In this document: in pieces, positions 45,351 through 53,649 of the stretch
Position numbering within the stretch: the first letter of the stretch is position 1
Layout: the number at the start of each line of letters is the position of its first letter
Source of the DNA: an uncultured Marinifilum sp.
GTDB lineage: Bacteria > Bacteroidota > Bacteroidia > Bacteroidales > Marinifilaceae
DNA: 64,000 nt
Direction of reading: 5' to 3'
Assembly (NCBI RefSeq): GCF_963677195.1
Contig: NZ_OY781918.1
Coordinates: forward strand, 1,538,923-1,602,922
The notes under the pieces: generated by a model
What the model was told of the DNA's origin: nothing
The model's database searches: none
Seen by the model: the letters and a program-made list of their open reading frames with translations, nothing else
Translations under genes and position numbers: made by a program

Positions 45351-48300
45351 ATGAAAAAAAGTTTAGTTTCGATGCTAATCCTGTTTTTTATAGGATTACA
45401 GGGTGTTTTAGCCCAAGGTCGAGAAGTTTCAGGGGTGGTTACTTCAGCTGAAGATGGGCTGTCGATCCCCGGAGTTTCCGTTATTATTAAGGGTACAACC
45501 ATTGGTACCACAACCAATTTCGATGGTAAATACTCTTTAAATGTTCCTCAAGGAGAAAATACTTTGGTATTTTCATTTGTTGGAATGACTACTCAAGAGT
45601 TGGCAATTACTGGTTCAACTTTAAACGTTGTAATGGAATCTGAGTCTATTGGTATGGATGAAGTAATGGTTGTTGCTTATGGTACCGCAAAAAGATCATC
45701 TTTTACAGGTTCGGCTACAGTAGTTAAAGCTGATAAGTTAGAAAAGAGAAAAACTACCGAGTTAACAAAAGCTTTGGAAGGTGAGGTTGCAGGTGTTCAG
45801 GTTATTAATTCTTCAGGACAACCTGGTGAAACAGCTAAAATTAGGATTCGAGGTATTGGTTCTTTAAATGCATCATCGGAACCCTTGTATGTTTTAGATG
45901 GTATTCCTTTTGGTGGAGATTTGAGTTCAATCGATACTAGAGATATTGAGTCTTTTACTGTACTTAAAGATGCTTCTGCTGCAGCTTTGTATGGGTCTAG
46001 AGCTGCAAATGGTGTAGTTCTAATTCAAACAAAAAAAGGAAAGCAAGGAGAATCTAAGATCGATGTTAATGTTGATTTCGGTACAAGTTTTAGATTATTG
46101 CCTTATTATGATACGACTGATTCTCCAGAAGAATATTATGAGTTGTCATGGGAAGCATTAAGAAATTCAAAGTTATATGCAGTTGCTGGAGCTTTAGATT
46201 TGAATGATGCTAATAGTTGGGCTTCAGAAAATCTCGTTAGTCAACTTGGAGGTTATAATTTATATGATGTTGCAGATAATCAACTTGTAGGTTTAGATGG
46301 TCGATTTAATTCAGGTGCAAATCGAATGATTAATGATGACTGGGAAGATGAAATGATGAGGACTGGATTGAAAAAATCTGTTGGTATTAGTTTTAGAGGA
46401 GGTAAGGATAGAACAACTTATTATTCATCTATTAATTATTTGAATGATGAGGGGTATGTTAAGGAATCAAGTTTTGATCGTTTGAGTTCTGTAATTAATT
46501 TAGATCATCAAGTTAAGTCCTGGTTAAAAACTTCTAATAAGTTAAGTTATACTTATTATAAGATGACTAATCCTGTAAGTGAGGATAGTAGTGCAGCTAA
46601 TAATGCATTTTATTTCATTAATAATATTCCACCAATTTATCCTGTTTTTGTTTATGATGAGAATTATAACAAGGTGCTAGATGAAAATGGGGATTATTTG
46701 TATGACTATTCTGATGGATCTACAGATTTAGAAAGAAGGTTTGGAAACTTTATTAATCCAGCTCGTAGTTATGAGTTAGATGAAAGATTTACTGAAATTA
46801 ATGAAGTTACTGCTAATTCTTATTTGGAAGCTACCTTTCTTGAGAATTTTAAATTTTCATCAAGAATTGGAGTAACATATCAAAGTTCTTTGTCAGCAAG
46901 ACAACAGAATTCTTTGTATGGTGATGGCAAAGGAAAAGGATCCGTTTCTAGAACTACGAATAATAAAATTACTTACACTTGGAATCAAATATTAAATTGG
47001 CACAAACAATTTGACGATCATACTATTTCTGCTATGTTAGGACATGAGGTTTACGATTATGAGCGTAAATATCAATATGGTTATAAAACAGGGACTTTGA
47101 AAGAACATACTCCAGAATTTAGCAATGCAATTAAATTGGAGTCTTTAAGTTCTGATACTTATAGTCGTTCTATGGAAAGTTATTTTGGTCAAGTAATTTA
47201 TGATTACAAGAGTAGATATTTTTTAAAAGGATCTTATCGTCGTGATGGAAGTTCACGTTTCCCTAATGATAGATGGGGAGATTTTTGGTCTATTGGAGGA
47301 TCTTGGAAGGCTAGTGATGAAAGCTTTTTAGCAGATTACGATTTTATCGATTTACTAAAATTAAAAGCTAGTTATGGTGTTTCAGGTAATGAAAATATTT
47401 CTTCTTCCTATCCTGCATTTGATTTGTATAATGTAGCTAATCTGAATGATCAAATGGCTTTAGAGTTTGATTCTAAAGGTAATCCTAACTTAACTTGGGA
47501 GTCTAATACTAACTTTAATATTGGAGTAGAGTTTGATTTATGGAACAAAAAATTATCAGGATCATTTGAATACTATATTCGAGATACTAAAGATATGTTA
47601 TATTCCAGAGATGTAGCTGGTTCTCTTGGATACTCAAGTATTTATGTTAATGACTTAGATATGCGTAATTCTGGTATAGAATTTAGTTTCTCTTATACCC
47701 CAATTAGTAATAATGATCATGAATTGACTATTAATTTAAACGGAGCTCATTATAAGAATGAGATTACGAAAATGCCTGCAGATCCTGCTACAGGAGAGGC
47801 TTCTGAGTTTATCCGTAGTGGTACATTTGGTTATGAAAAAGGTCGTTCAATTTATGATCGTTATATTCAAAAATATGCTGGTGTAGATTCTAATACTGGT
47901 CAAGCTCAATGGTGGGTTGCTGTTAATGAAGATGGTAATATTGCTGATATAAATAAGTCTACTGAAGATGAGTTAGGTGATTATACATGGGAAAAAACTA
48001 CTGATTACGGTGATGCAACAAAAGTGTTCGTAGGTAATACTGCTATACCGGATCTTCAAGGAGGTTTTTCTGTTTATTACCGATATAAAGGTTTCGATTT
48101 AGATATAAGATGTATTTATCAAATCGGAGGAAAAGCTTATGATGGTATTTATGCAGATCTTATGAATTCTTCAAGAGCTGTAGGTAAAGGTATATACCAT
48201 AAAGATATTTTAAATAGATGGACTCCTGATAATGTGAATTCTGACGTTCCAAGATTAACAAATGATTTGGATAAGGATATTAGTTCTAGATCGGATCGTT

Positions 48301-48539
48301 GGTTAACTGACGCTTCATTTTTAGGATTGTCAAATGTTAGATTAGGTTATTCTTTCTCTGATAAAATCTGTGATGAATTAAAAATTGATGCGCTAAGTGT
48401 TTATGCGTCAGGTAATAATTTATATACGTTTACTAAACGAAAAGGATTTTATCCTAATACTTCTACTACTGGTAGTTCAGATGAATATCGATATACACCT
48501 ATGAGTGCAGTTACCATGGGAGTAAAAGTAACTTTTTAA
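45351..48539 (+). CDS. SusC/RagA-family TonB-dependent transporter
   Basis: 1062 residues. Signal peptide (ending VLAQG), a carboxypeptidase-regulatory-like beta domain (GREVSGVVTSAEDGLSIPGV and VPQGENTLVFSFVGM), a TonB-box/plug region (DEVMVVAYGTAKRSSFTGS, IRIRGIGSLNASSEPLYVLDG split IRIRGIGSLNAS and SEPLYVLDG, KDASAAALYGSRAANGVV) and a 22-strand barrel ending GVKVTF. It forms an outer membrane import complex with the SusD-like lipoprotein encoded 9 bases downstream. No glycosidase, protease, anti-sigma or regulator gene is adjacent, so the substrate (glycan, peptide or other) is open. Confidence 0.96.
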   Translation: MKKSLVSMLILFFIGLQGVLAQGREVSGVVTSAEDGLSIPGVSVIIKGTTIGTTTNFDGKYSLNVPQGENTLVFSFVGMTTQELAITGSTLNVVMESESIGMDEVMVVAYGTAKRSSFTGSATVVKADKLEKRKTTELTKALEGEVAGVQVINSSGQPGETAKIRIRGIGSLNASSEPLYVLDGIPFGGDLSSIDTRDIESFTVLKDASAAALYGSRAANGVVLIQTKKGKQGESKIDVNVDFGTSFRLLPYYDTTDSPEEYYELSWEALRNSKLYAVAGALDLNDANSWASENLVSQLGGYNLYDVADNQLVGLDGRFNSGANRMINDDWEDEMMRTGLKKSVGISFRGGKDRTTYYSSINYLNDEGYVKESSFDRLSSVINLDHQVKSWLKTSNKLSYTYYKMTNPVSEDSSAANNAFYFINNIPPIYPVFVYDENYNKVLDENGDYLYDYSDGSTDLERRFGNFINPARSYELDERFTEINEVTANSYLEATFLENFKFSSRIGVTYQSSLSARQQNSLYGDGKGKGSVSRTTNNKITYTWNQILNWHKQFDDHTISAMLGHEVYDYERKYQYGYKTGTLKEHTPEFSNAIKLESLSSDTYSRSMESYFGQVIYDYKSRYFLKGSYRRDGSSRFPNDRWGDFWSIGGSWKASDESFLADYDFIDLLKLKASYGVSGNENISSSYPAFDLYNVANLNDQMALEFDSKGNPNLTWESNTNFNIGVEFDLWNKKLSGSFEYYIRDTKDMLYSRDVAGSLGYSSIYVNDLDMRNSGIEFSFSYTPISNNDHELTINLNGAHYKNEITKMPADPATGEASEFIRSGTFGYEKGRSIYDRYIQKYAGVDSNTGQAQWWVAVNEDGNIADINKSTEDELGDYTWEKTTDYGDATKVFVGNTAIPDLQGGFSVYYRYKGFDLDIRCIYQIGGKAYDGIYADLMNSSRAVGKGIYHKDILNRWTPDNVNSDVPRLTNDLDKDISSRSDRWLTDASFLGLSNVRLGYSFSDKICDELKIDALSVYASGNNLYTFTKRKGFYPNTSTTGSSDEYRYTPMSAVTMGVKVTF

Positions 48540-48548
48540 CCGTAATAC

Positions 48549-50045
48549 ATGAAAATGATGAAATTTAAATATATAATATTAGGAATCTTCTTACTTAGCT
48601 TTATTGGTTGTTCTGAAGATTTCTTGGAGGCAGAGCCTGAAGCACAGGTAACACCGGAACAGTTAGCTGATCTACCGGCTTCTAAATTAGCTGGAGTTAT
48701 TGATGGTAAGTTAAAAGGTGTATATAGTACATTATTACTTAATGAGGCAGTAAGTAATAGGGAACCTTATTCTGGACAAAAATCGTTTGATCTTGTTTCG
48801 GATTTGTTTTCTGGTGATATGTCTATGGTTTCTCAGGGATATGGTTGGTATTGGTGGGAATATACTTTACAAGTGCACAGTGCTACATACTCACGACCTA
48901 CCTATTATTGGAGGACTTTTTATAGTTTAATTTATTCTTTAAATGGAATTATTGAAACTATGCCAACTGTTCCAGAAGATCCTGATCTTGCTTCGATTTA
49001 CGCACAGGCTAGAGGTTTAAGAGGGTATTGCTATTTTAAATTAATAAACATGCTACAGCATCCATATTTGGATGATCAGAATGCGCCTGGTGTACCAATT
49101 TACACAACATCTGTTAATGATGCTCCTAAAGGTAGAAATAGTGTTGGAGAAGTATATACCCAAATTGTTAATGATTTAGATTCAGCTCAAATTGCATTTA
49201 ATGTTAAAGATGTTGCTTCCTTAGGAGTTCGTCAATTTAATAAGAAGGCTTTATCTGCTATCTATGCACAGGTAGCTTTGTTTATGGGGAACTATTCAAA
49301 AGCTCAAGAAGAAGCTGCTAATGCTAAAGTTGGTTACTCTTTTATGTCTGAAACTGAGTATCAAAGTGGTTTTAACGATATCAATAATGATGAATGGATT
49401 TGGGGTATAGATGTTACAACAGAAACAAATAATAGTTATGACTCTTTCTTTTCTCATGTAAGTAGTGTTGACGATGGTTATACTCCGTTTGATATGTATA
49501 AAATAATGGATGCTAAATTATTTTCACATATAAGTCCTGATGATTATAGATATGATACATTTTATAATAAGGATGAAGATAATAGAGATACTTATGGAAA
49601 TGCATGGCAAAATAAATTTTATAATGAAGCTGGAAAGGAATTAGATTGGGTTTCCGATTATGTGTTAATGAGAGCTTCTGAAATGTATTTGATCGAAGCT
49701 GAAGCTTTAGCTAGACAAGGTAAAGATTCTGAAGCTAAATCTATATTATTAGAGTTGATCTATGCTAGATGTAATAATACTGATCCTTATAATGTTGCTT
49801 CCCTTTCTGGAGATGCTTTACTACAAGAAATATATTTGCAAGCAAGAATTGAATTATGGGGTGAAGGTCGTGCTTTATTTTATAAAAAGAGATTCAAAGA
49901 TACTATTGTTAGGGATTATGATGGATCTAATCATGGTTATCTATTACCAGATATGATGTACAATGATAAGGATATTTTATTAATGATACCTGATTCTGAA
50001 ATCAATAATAATCCTGAGATTACACCTGCAGATCAGAATCCATAA
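48549..50045 (+). CDS. SusD/RagB-family surface lipoprotein
   Basis: 498 residues with lipoprotein signal ending LLSFIGC, then SEDFLEAEPE, acidic as expected for surface export. The body has the helical TPR-like SusD fold: YWRTFYSLIYSLNGIIETMP, ARGLRGYCYFKLINML, KKALSAIYAQVALFMGNYSKA, and the C-terminal YVLMRASEMYLIEAEALARQ and ELWGEGRALFYKKR. It caps the SusC pore and binds the substrate. Followed by a terminator, so susC-susD form a two-gene unit. Confidence 0.95.
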   Translation: MKMMKFKYIILGIFLLSFIGCSEDFLEAEPEAQVTPEQLADLPASKLAGVIDGKLKGVYSTLLLNEAVSNREPYSGQKSFDLVSDLFSGDMSMVSQGYGWYWWEYTLQVHSATYSRPTYYWRTFYSLIYSLNGIIETMPTVPEDPDLASIYAQARGLRGYCYFKLINMLQHPYLDDQNAPGVPIYTTSVNDAPKGRNSVGEVYTQIVNDLDSAQIAFNVKDVASLGVRQFNKKALSAIYAQVALFMGNYSKAQEEAANAKVGYSFMSETEYQSGFNDINNDEWIWGIDVTTETNNSYDSFFSHVSSVDDGYTPFDMYKIMDAKLFSHISPDDYRYDTFYNKDEDNRDTYGNAWQNKFYNEAGKELDWVSDYVLMRASEMYLIEAEALARQGKDSEAKSILLELIYARCNNTDPYNVASLSGDALLQEIYLQARIELWGEGRALFYKKRFKDTIVRDYDGSNHGYLLPDMMYNDKDILLMIPDSEINNNPEITPADQNP

Positions 50046-50096
50046 TTCTATTAAAAAATATGAATTTAATTCTAATTAAGTTCATAGAATAAATAA

Positions 50097-50139
50097 GGCA
50101 GTATAAATATGATTAAATCATTTTTATGCTGCTTTTTTT
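50097..50139 (+). terminator. terminator of susD
   Basis: GCAGTATAAA pairs with TTTATGCTGC (one mismatch or G-T pair) over an AT loop, followed by seven Ts. Confidence 0.85.
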
Positions 50140-50353
50140 GTTAAAATTCGAAAGCCTCTCAACAATAATTTTAAAAATAAGTACATATTAATCTAGGAAA
50201 TTGATGAAAGTATTGCTTATTGAATAATATGAATACTTACTACTGTTGATAGAAATATTCTATATTTTAAATATTCTTCCATTTTTATCTTATAGGAATT
50301 AATAATTTATCGCTTATTTAACAAACATAAATCCACCCTAACCTTTTATCACA

Positions 50354-50363
50354 CAAACGTTTG
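50354..50363. promoter_or_regulatory. LacI/GalR-type operator-like palindrome
   Basis: CAAACGTTTG is a perfect 10-base palindrome with the central ACGT seen in LacI-family operators, about 30 bases before the korA -33 box. An 8-base match (CAAACGTT) occurs at 44998-45005 before susC. No LacI-type gene is in the window. Confidence 0.35.
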
Positions 50364-50393
50364 CAAAAAGTGAGTAAATTTTTCTTTCTTTTC

Positions 50394-50423
50394 TTGTCTA
50401 AAATAGGGGAAACGCTACCTTTA
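50394..50423 (+). promoter_or_regulatory. putative korA promoter
   Basis: TTG at 50394-50396, a 19-base spacer and TACCTTTA at 50416-50423 (last base differs from TAnnTTTG), about 90 bases before the korA ATG. Confidence 0.45.
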
Positions 50424-50515
50424 TCCATGTTTAACAACATTTAGTTGTTAAACAAATTCAATAGTAATAAACTAATTACACAAGAGAATTTAATCTTGGA
50501 TTAAATTAAACAGTC

Positions 50516-52360
50516 ATGAATCAAAAGACAAAAGTCATTGAAAAGGAAGAAGTTGTAATCAGGTTTTCGGGAGATTCCGGAGATGGTATGCAGCTAACAG
50601 GAACGCAGTTTTCCGATACTTCGGCATTGTTTGGAAACGATGTAGCTACATTTCCCGATTATCCTGCAGAGATTAGAGCACCTCAAGGAACAGTAGGTGG
50701 TGTTTCTGGATTTCAGTTGCACTTTGGACATAGTGAGGTAAATACACCTGGAGATTTTGCCGATGTGTTAGTAGCCATGAATCCTGCAGCTCTTAAAGCA
50801 AATTTAAAATGGGTTAAACCAAGTGGAACCATTATTGTTAACGAAGATAGTTTTACCGATAGGAATCTTGAAAAAGCAGGATATGAATCGGATCCTTTAC
50901 AGGACGATAAATTAGCCGATTATAATCTTATAAAAGCAAAAGTTACAACACTAACCAAGGAGTGTTTAAAAGATTCAGGACTGGATCAGAAAAGTATTAT
51001 TCGAAGCAAGAACATGTTTACTTTGGGAATGGTGTATTGGATGTTTGATCGTCCTTTAGAGCATACCGAAGAATTTATCGAAAATAAGTTTAAGAAGTAC
51101 CCTTTGGTTGTAGAGGCAAACAAAAAAGTATTGCGTGCCGGTTTTAATTTTGCTAAAACCATTGAAGCCTTAGCTTATAATTTTAGTGTTGCTCCTGCAA
51201 AAATTAAAAAAGGGACTTATAGAAATATTACTGGAAATAAGGCTACAGCTTGGGGATTAATAGCTGCAGCCGAGAAATCTGGCTTAGAGTTATTTTGTGG
51301 ATCGTACCCAATTACCCCGGCAACCGAAATTTTTCAGGAATTGGCTGCCCGAAAAGATTTGGGCGTAAAAACATTTCAGGCAGAAGATGAAATTGCTGGT
51401 ATTTGTACAGCTATTGGAGCCAGTTTTGCTGGAAATTTTGCCGTTACAACTACATCGGGTCCTGGTTTGGCATTAAAAACAGAAGCTGCAGGATTAGCAG
51501 TTATGACCGAATTGCCTCTGGTAATTGTAAATGTTCAGCGTGGAGGACCATCAACAGGGTTACCAACCAAAACCGAACAATCGGATTTAATGCAAGCCTT
51601 ACATGGAAGAAGTGGAGAGTGTCCGCTACCGGTAATTGCTGCAAGTACCTCGTCTAATTGTTTTGAGTATGCATTTAGAGCAGGTAAAATTGCACTGGAA
51701 CACATGACTCCTGTAATTCTGTTAACCGATGGTTTTATAGCAAATGGGGCAGAACCATGGCGTATACCAAAAATGTCCGAACTTTCGTCTATTCATGTGC
51801 CAAAAGCTAAAGAAGGAGAAGATTATCAGCCTTATGCTCGTGATGAAGAAAAACTAGCCAGAAAATGGGCAATTCCCGGAACTAAAGGTCTTGAGCATAG
51901 AATAGGTGGTTTAGAAAAGATGAACATTACAGGTGATGTTTCTTATGTACCCGAAAATCATCAGATAATGAGTGATATTAGGGCTGAAAGAGTTAAGAGG
52001 ATAGCTAATTTTATTCCCGATGTTATTGTAAAAGGAGATGATCATGCAGATGTTTTGGTTGTAGGTTGGGGAGGCACTTTCGGACACTTAACTACCGCAG
52101 TTCGTGAAATGCTTGCTGAAGGTAAAAATATTGCTTTTGCACATTTTCATTATATCTATCCATTGCCTAAGAATACCGAAGAAGTGTTTGGAAGATATAA
52201 GAAAATTATTGTTTGTGAATTAAACAATGGACAATTTGCAGAATATCTTAGAAGTGAGTTTCAGCATATAAAATTTAATCAATATAATAAGTTACAGGGA
52301 TTACCTTTTACAGTTTTAGAATTAAAAGAGAGGTTTAACCAATTATTGGAGGAGAAATAA
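50516..52360 (+). CDS. korA: 2-oxoacid:ferredoxin oxidoreductase, fused gamma-alpha subunit
   Basis: 614 residues. The gamma domain is N-terminal (about 1-200: IRFSGDSGDGMQLTGTQFSD, FPDYPAEIRAPQGTVGGVSG), followed by the alpha domain (from about 235: GNKATAWGLIAAAEKSGLEL, YPITPATEIFQELA, QAEDEIAGICTAIGASFAG, TTTSGPGLALKTEAAGLAVM). With KorB it oxidises 2-oxoglutarate or a related 2-oxoacid with CoA and ferredoxin. The fused layout is usual in Bacteroidota. It starts a korA-korB operon. Confidence 0.93.
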   Translation: MNQKTKVIEKEEVVIRFSGDSGDGMQLTGTQFSDTSALFGNDVATFPDYPAEIRAPQGTVGGVSGFQLHFGHSEVNTPGDFADVLVAMNPAALKANLKWVKPSGTIIVNEDSFTDRNLEKAGYESDPLQDDKLADYNLIKAKVTTLTKECLKDSGLDQKSIIRSKNMFTLGMVYWMFDRPLEHTEEFIENKFKKYPLVVEANKKVLRAGFNFAKTIEALAYNFSVAPAKIKKGTYRNITGNKATAWGLIAAAEKSGLELFCGSYPITPATEIFQELAARKDLGVKTFQAEDEIAGICTAIGASFAGNFAVTTTSGPGLALKTEAAGLAVMTELPLVIVNVQRGGPSTGLPTKTEQSDLMQALHGRSGECPLPVIAASTSSNCFEYAFRAGKIALEHMTPVILLTDGFIANGAEPWRIPKMSELSSIHVPKAKEGEDYQPYARDEEKLARKWAIPGTKGLEHRIGGLEKMNITGDVSYVPENHQIMSDIRAERVKRIANFIPDVIVKGDDHADVLVVGWGGTFGHLTTAVREMLAEGKNIAFAHFHYIYPLPKNTEEVFGRYKKIIVCELNNGQFAEYLRSEFQHIKFNQYNKLQGLPFTVLELKERFNQLLEEK

Positions 52361-52362
52361 TC

Positions 52363-53403
52363 ATGGCAGATTCATTATTAAAACAACAAACTCCGGGAAA
52401 ATTAACTCCAAAAGATTTTAAAAGTGATCAGGAAGTAAGATGGTGTCCCGGATGTGGAGACCACGGAGTGTTAAATTCGGTTCAGAAAGCAATGGCAGCT
52501 TTGGAAATTCCTAAAGAAAAATTTGCTGTTATTTCTGGTATCGGATGTTCTTCTCGTTTTCCATATTATATGAATACTTACGGATTTCATTCGATTCACG
52601 GACGAGCAGCAGCTATTGCTTCTGGTGTAAAATCAGCAAATCCCGATTTAGAGATTATACAAGTTTCTGGCGATGGAGATGCTTTAGCCATTGGAGGAAA
52701 CCATTTTATTCATGCTATTCGCAGAAATATTGATATGACCATACTTCTTTTTAATAATGAGATTTATGGACTAACAAAAGGGCAGTACTCTCCAACTTCG
52801 AAACAAGGCATGGTTACCAAAACTTCGCCATTTGGAACAATTGAGCAGCCCTTCCATCCGGCAGAACTCGCATTGGGTGCTCAGTCGAAATATTATGCCC
52901 GTTCTATTGATACCAATATAAAATTAACAACTGAAATTTTACTTTCGGCATCGAAACACAAAGGTACGTCTATTGTAGAGATTCTTCAGAATTGTGTAAT
53001 TTATAACGATGGTGCTCATTCTTTAATTACTGCTAAAGAAAAGAAAGACGATTATCAGTTGGTATTGAAACATGGCGAGCGAATGATTTTCGGGAAGGAG
53101 CGTAATAAAGGATTGGTAATAGGAGGCAATGGTAAGTTGGTTGTTGTAACAATTGGCGAACATGGTATAACCGAGCAGGATATTCTAATTCACGATGCAC
53201 ATACTCCAGATCCACACATGCACTGGCTTTTATCAAATATGGCAGCACCCGAATATCCGGTTGCCTTAGGCGTTATCCGTGACGTAGCTGCACTTTCTTA
53301 TGAAGAAAAGTTAGTTCAGCAAATTAAAGATGTTCAGGCAAATGCAACAATTAAATGCATGGATGATCTTTTAAATAGCGGCGATACCTGGGAAGTAGAA
53401 TAG
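52363..53403 (+). CDS. korB: 2-oxoacid:ferredoxin oxidoreductase beta subunit
   Basis: 346 residues. Thiamine diphosphate and Mg2+ bind through VSGDGDALAIGGNHFIH and NNEIYGLTKGQYSPTS; cysteines in RWCPGCGDHGVL and SGIGCSSRFPYY, with a later Cys (ILQNCVIYNDGA), fit the 4Fe-4S ligands. Starts 2 bases after the korA stop, so co-translated. A strong terminator follows. Confidence 0.95.
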   Translation: MADSLLKQQTPGKLTPKDFKSDQEVRWCPGCGDHGVLNSVQKAMAALEIPKEKFAVISGIGCSSRFPYYMNTYGFHSIHGRAAAIASGVKSANPDLEIIQVSGDGDALAIGGNHFIHAIRRNIDMTILLFNNEIYGLTKGQYSPTSKQGMVTKTSPFGTIEQPFHPAELALGAQSKYYARSIDTNIKLTTEILLSASKHKGTSIVEILQNCVIYNDGAHSLITAKEKKDDYQLVLKHGERMIFGKERNKGLVIGGNGKLVVVTIGEHGITEQDILIHDAHTPDPHMHWLLSNMAAPEYPVALGVIRDVAALSYEEKLVQQIKDVQANATIKCMDDLLNSGDTWEVE

Positions 53404-53427
53404 TTAAATATCTATAAAAGTAAAAGC

Positions 53428-53460
53428 AAGAGGAAACAATGAGTTTCCTCTTTGTTTTTT
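53428..53460 (+). terminator. terminator of korAB
   Basis: AAGAGGAAAC (53428-53437) pairs perfectly with GTTTCCTCTT (53443-53452) over a 5-base loop, followed by a T run. Confidence 0.92.
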
Positions 53461-53649
53461 ACAAAAAAAAATCTCTATTTTCGCCAAACTTTTTTTAGGT
53501 AAATTTTAATGATTATCAAGCTTAAATATTTATGCGATATTACATTTTAATGTATCAATAAAACAGATGGAATACTTTAATATTATTAGTATTTTGTATT
53601 GATAATTTTAATAGAGAAAACATACAAACACAAAATATAAACAACACCT

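Larger units (their letters stand above)
50046..50515. promoter_or_regulatory. 470-base non-coding region between susD and korA
   Basis: Contains the susD terminator (50097-50139), a LacI/GalR-operator-like perfect palindrome CAAACGTTTG at 50354-50363, and a plausible korA promoter (50394-50423). The rest is AT-rich with no convincing frame. Confidence 0.55.
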
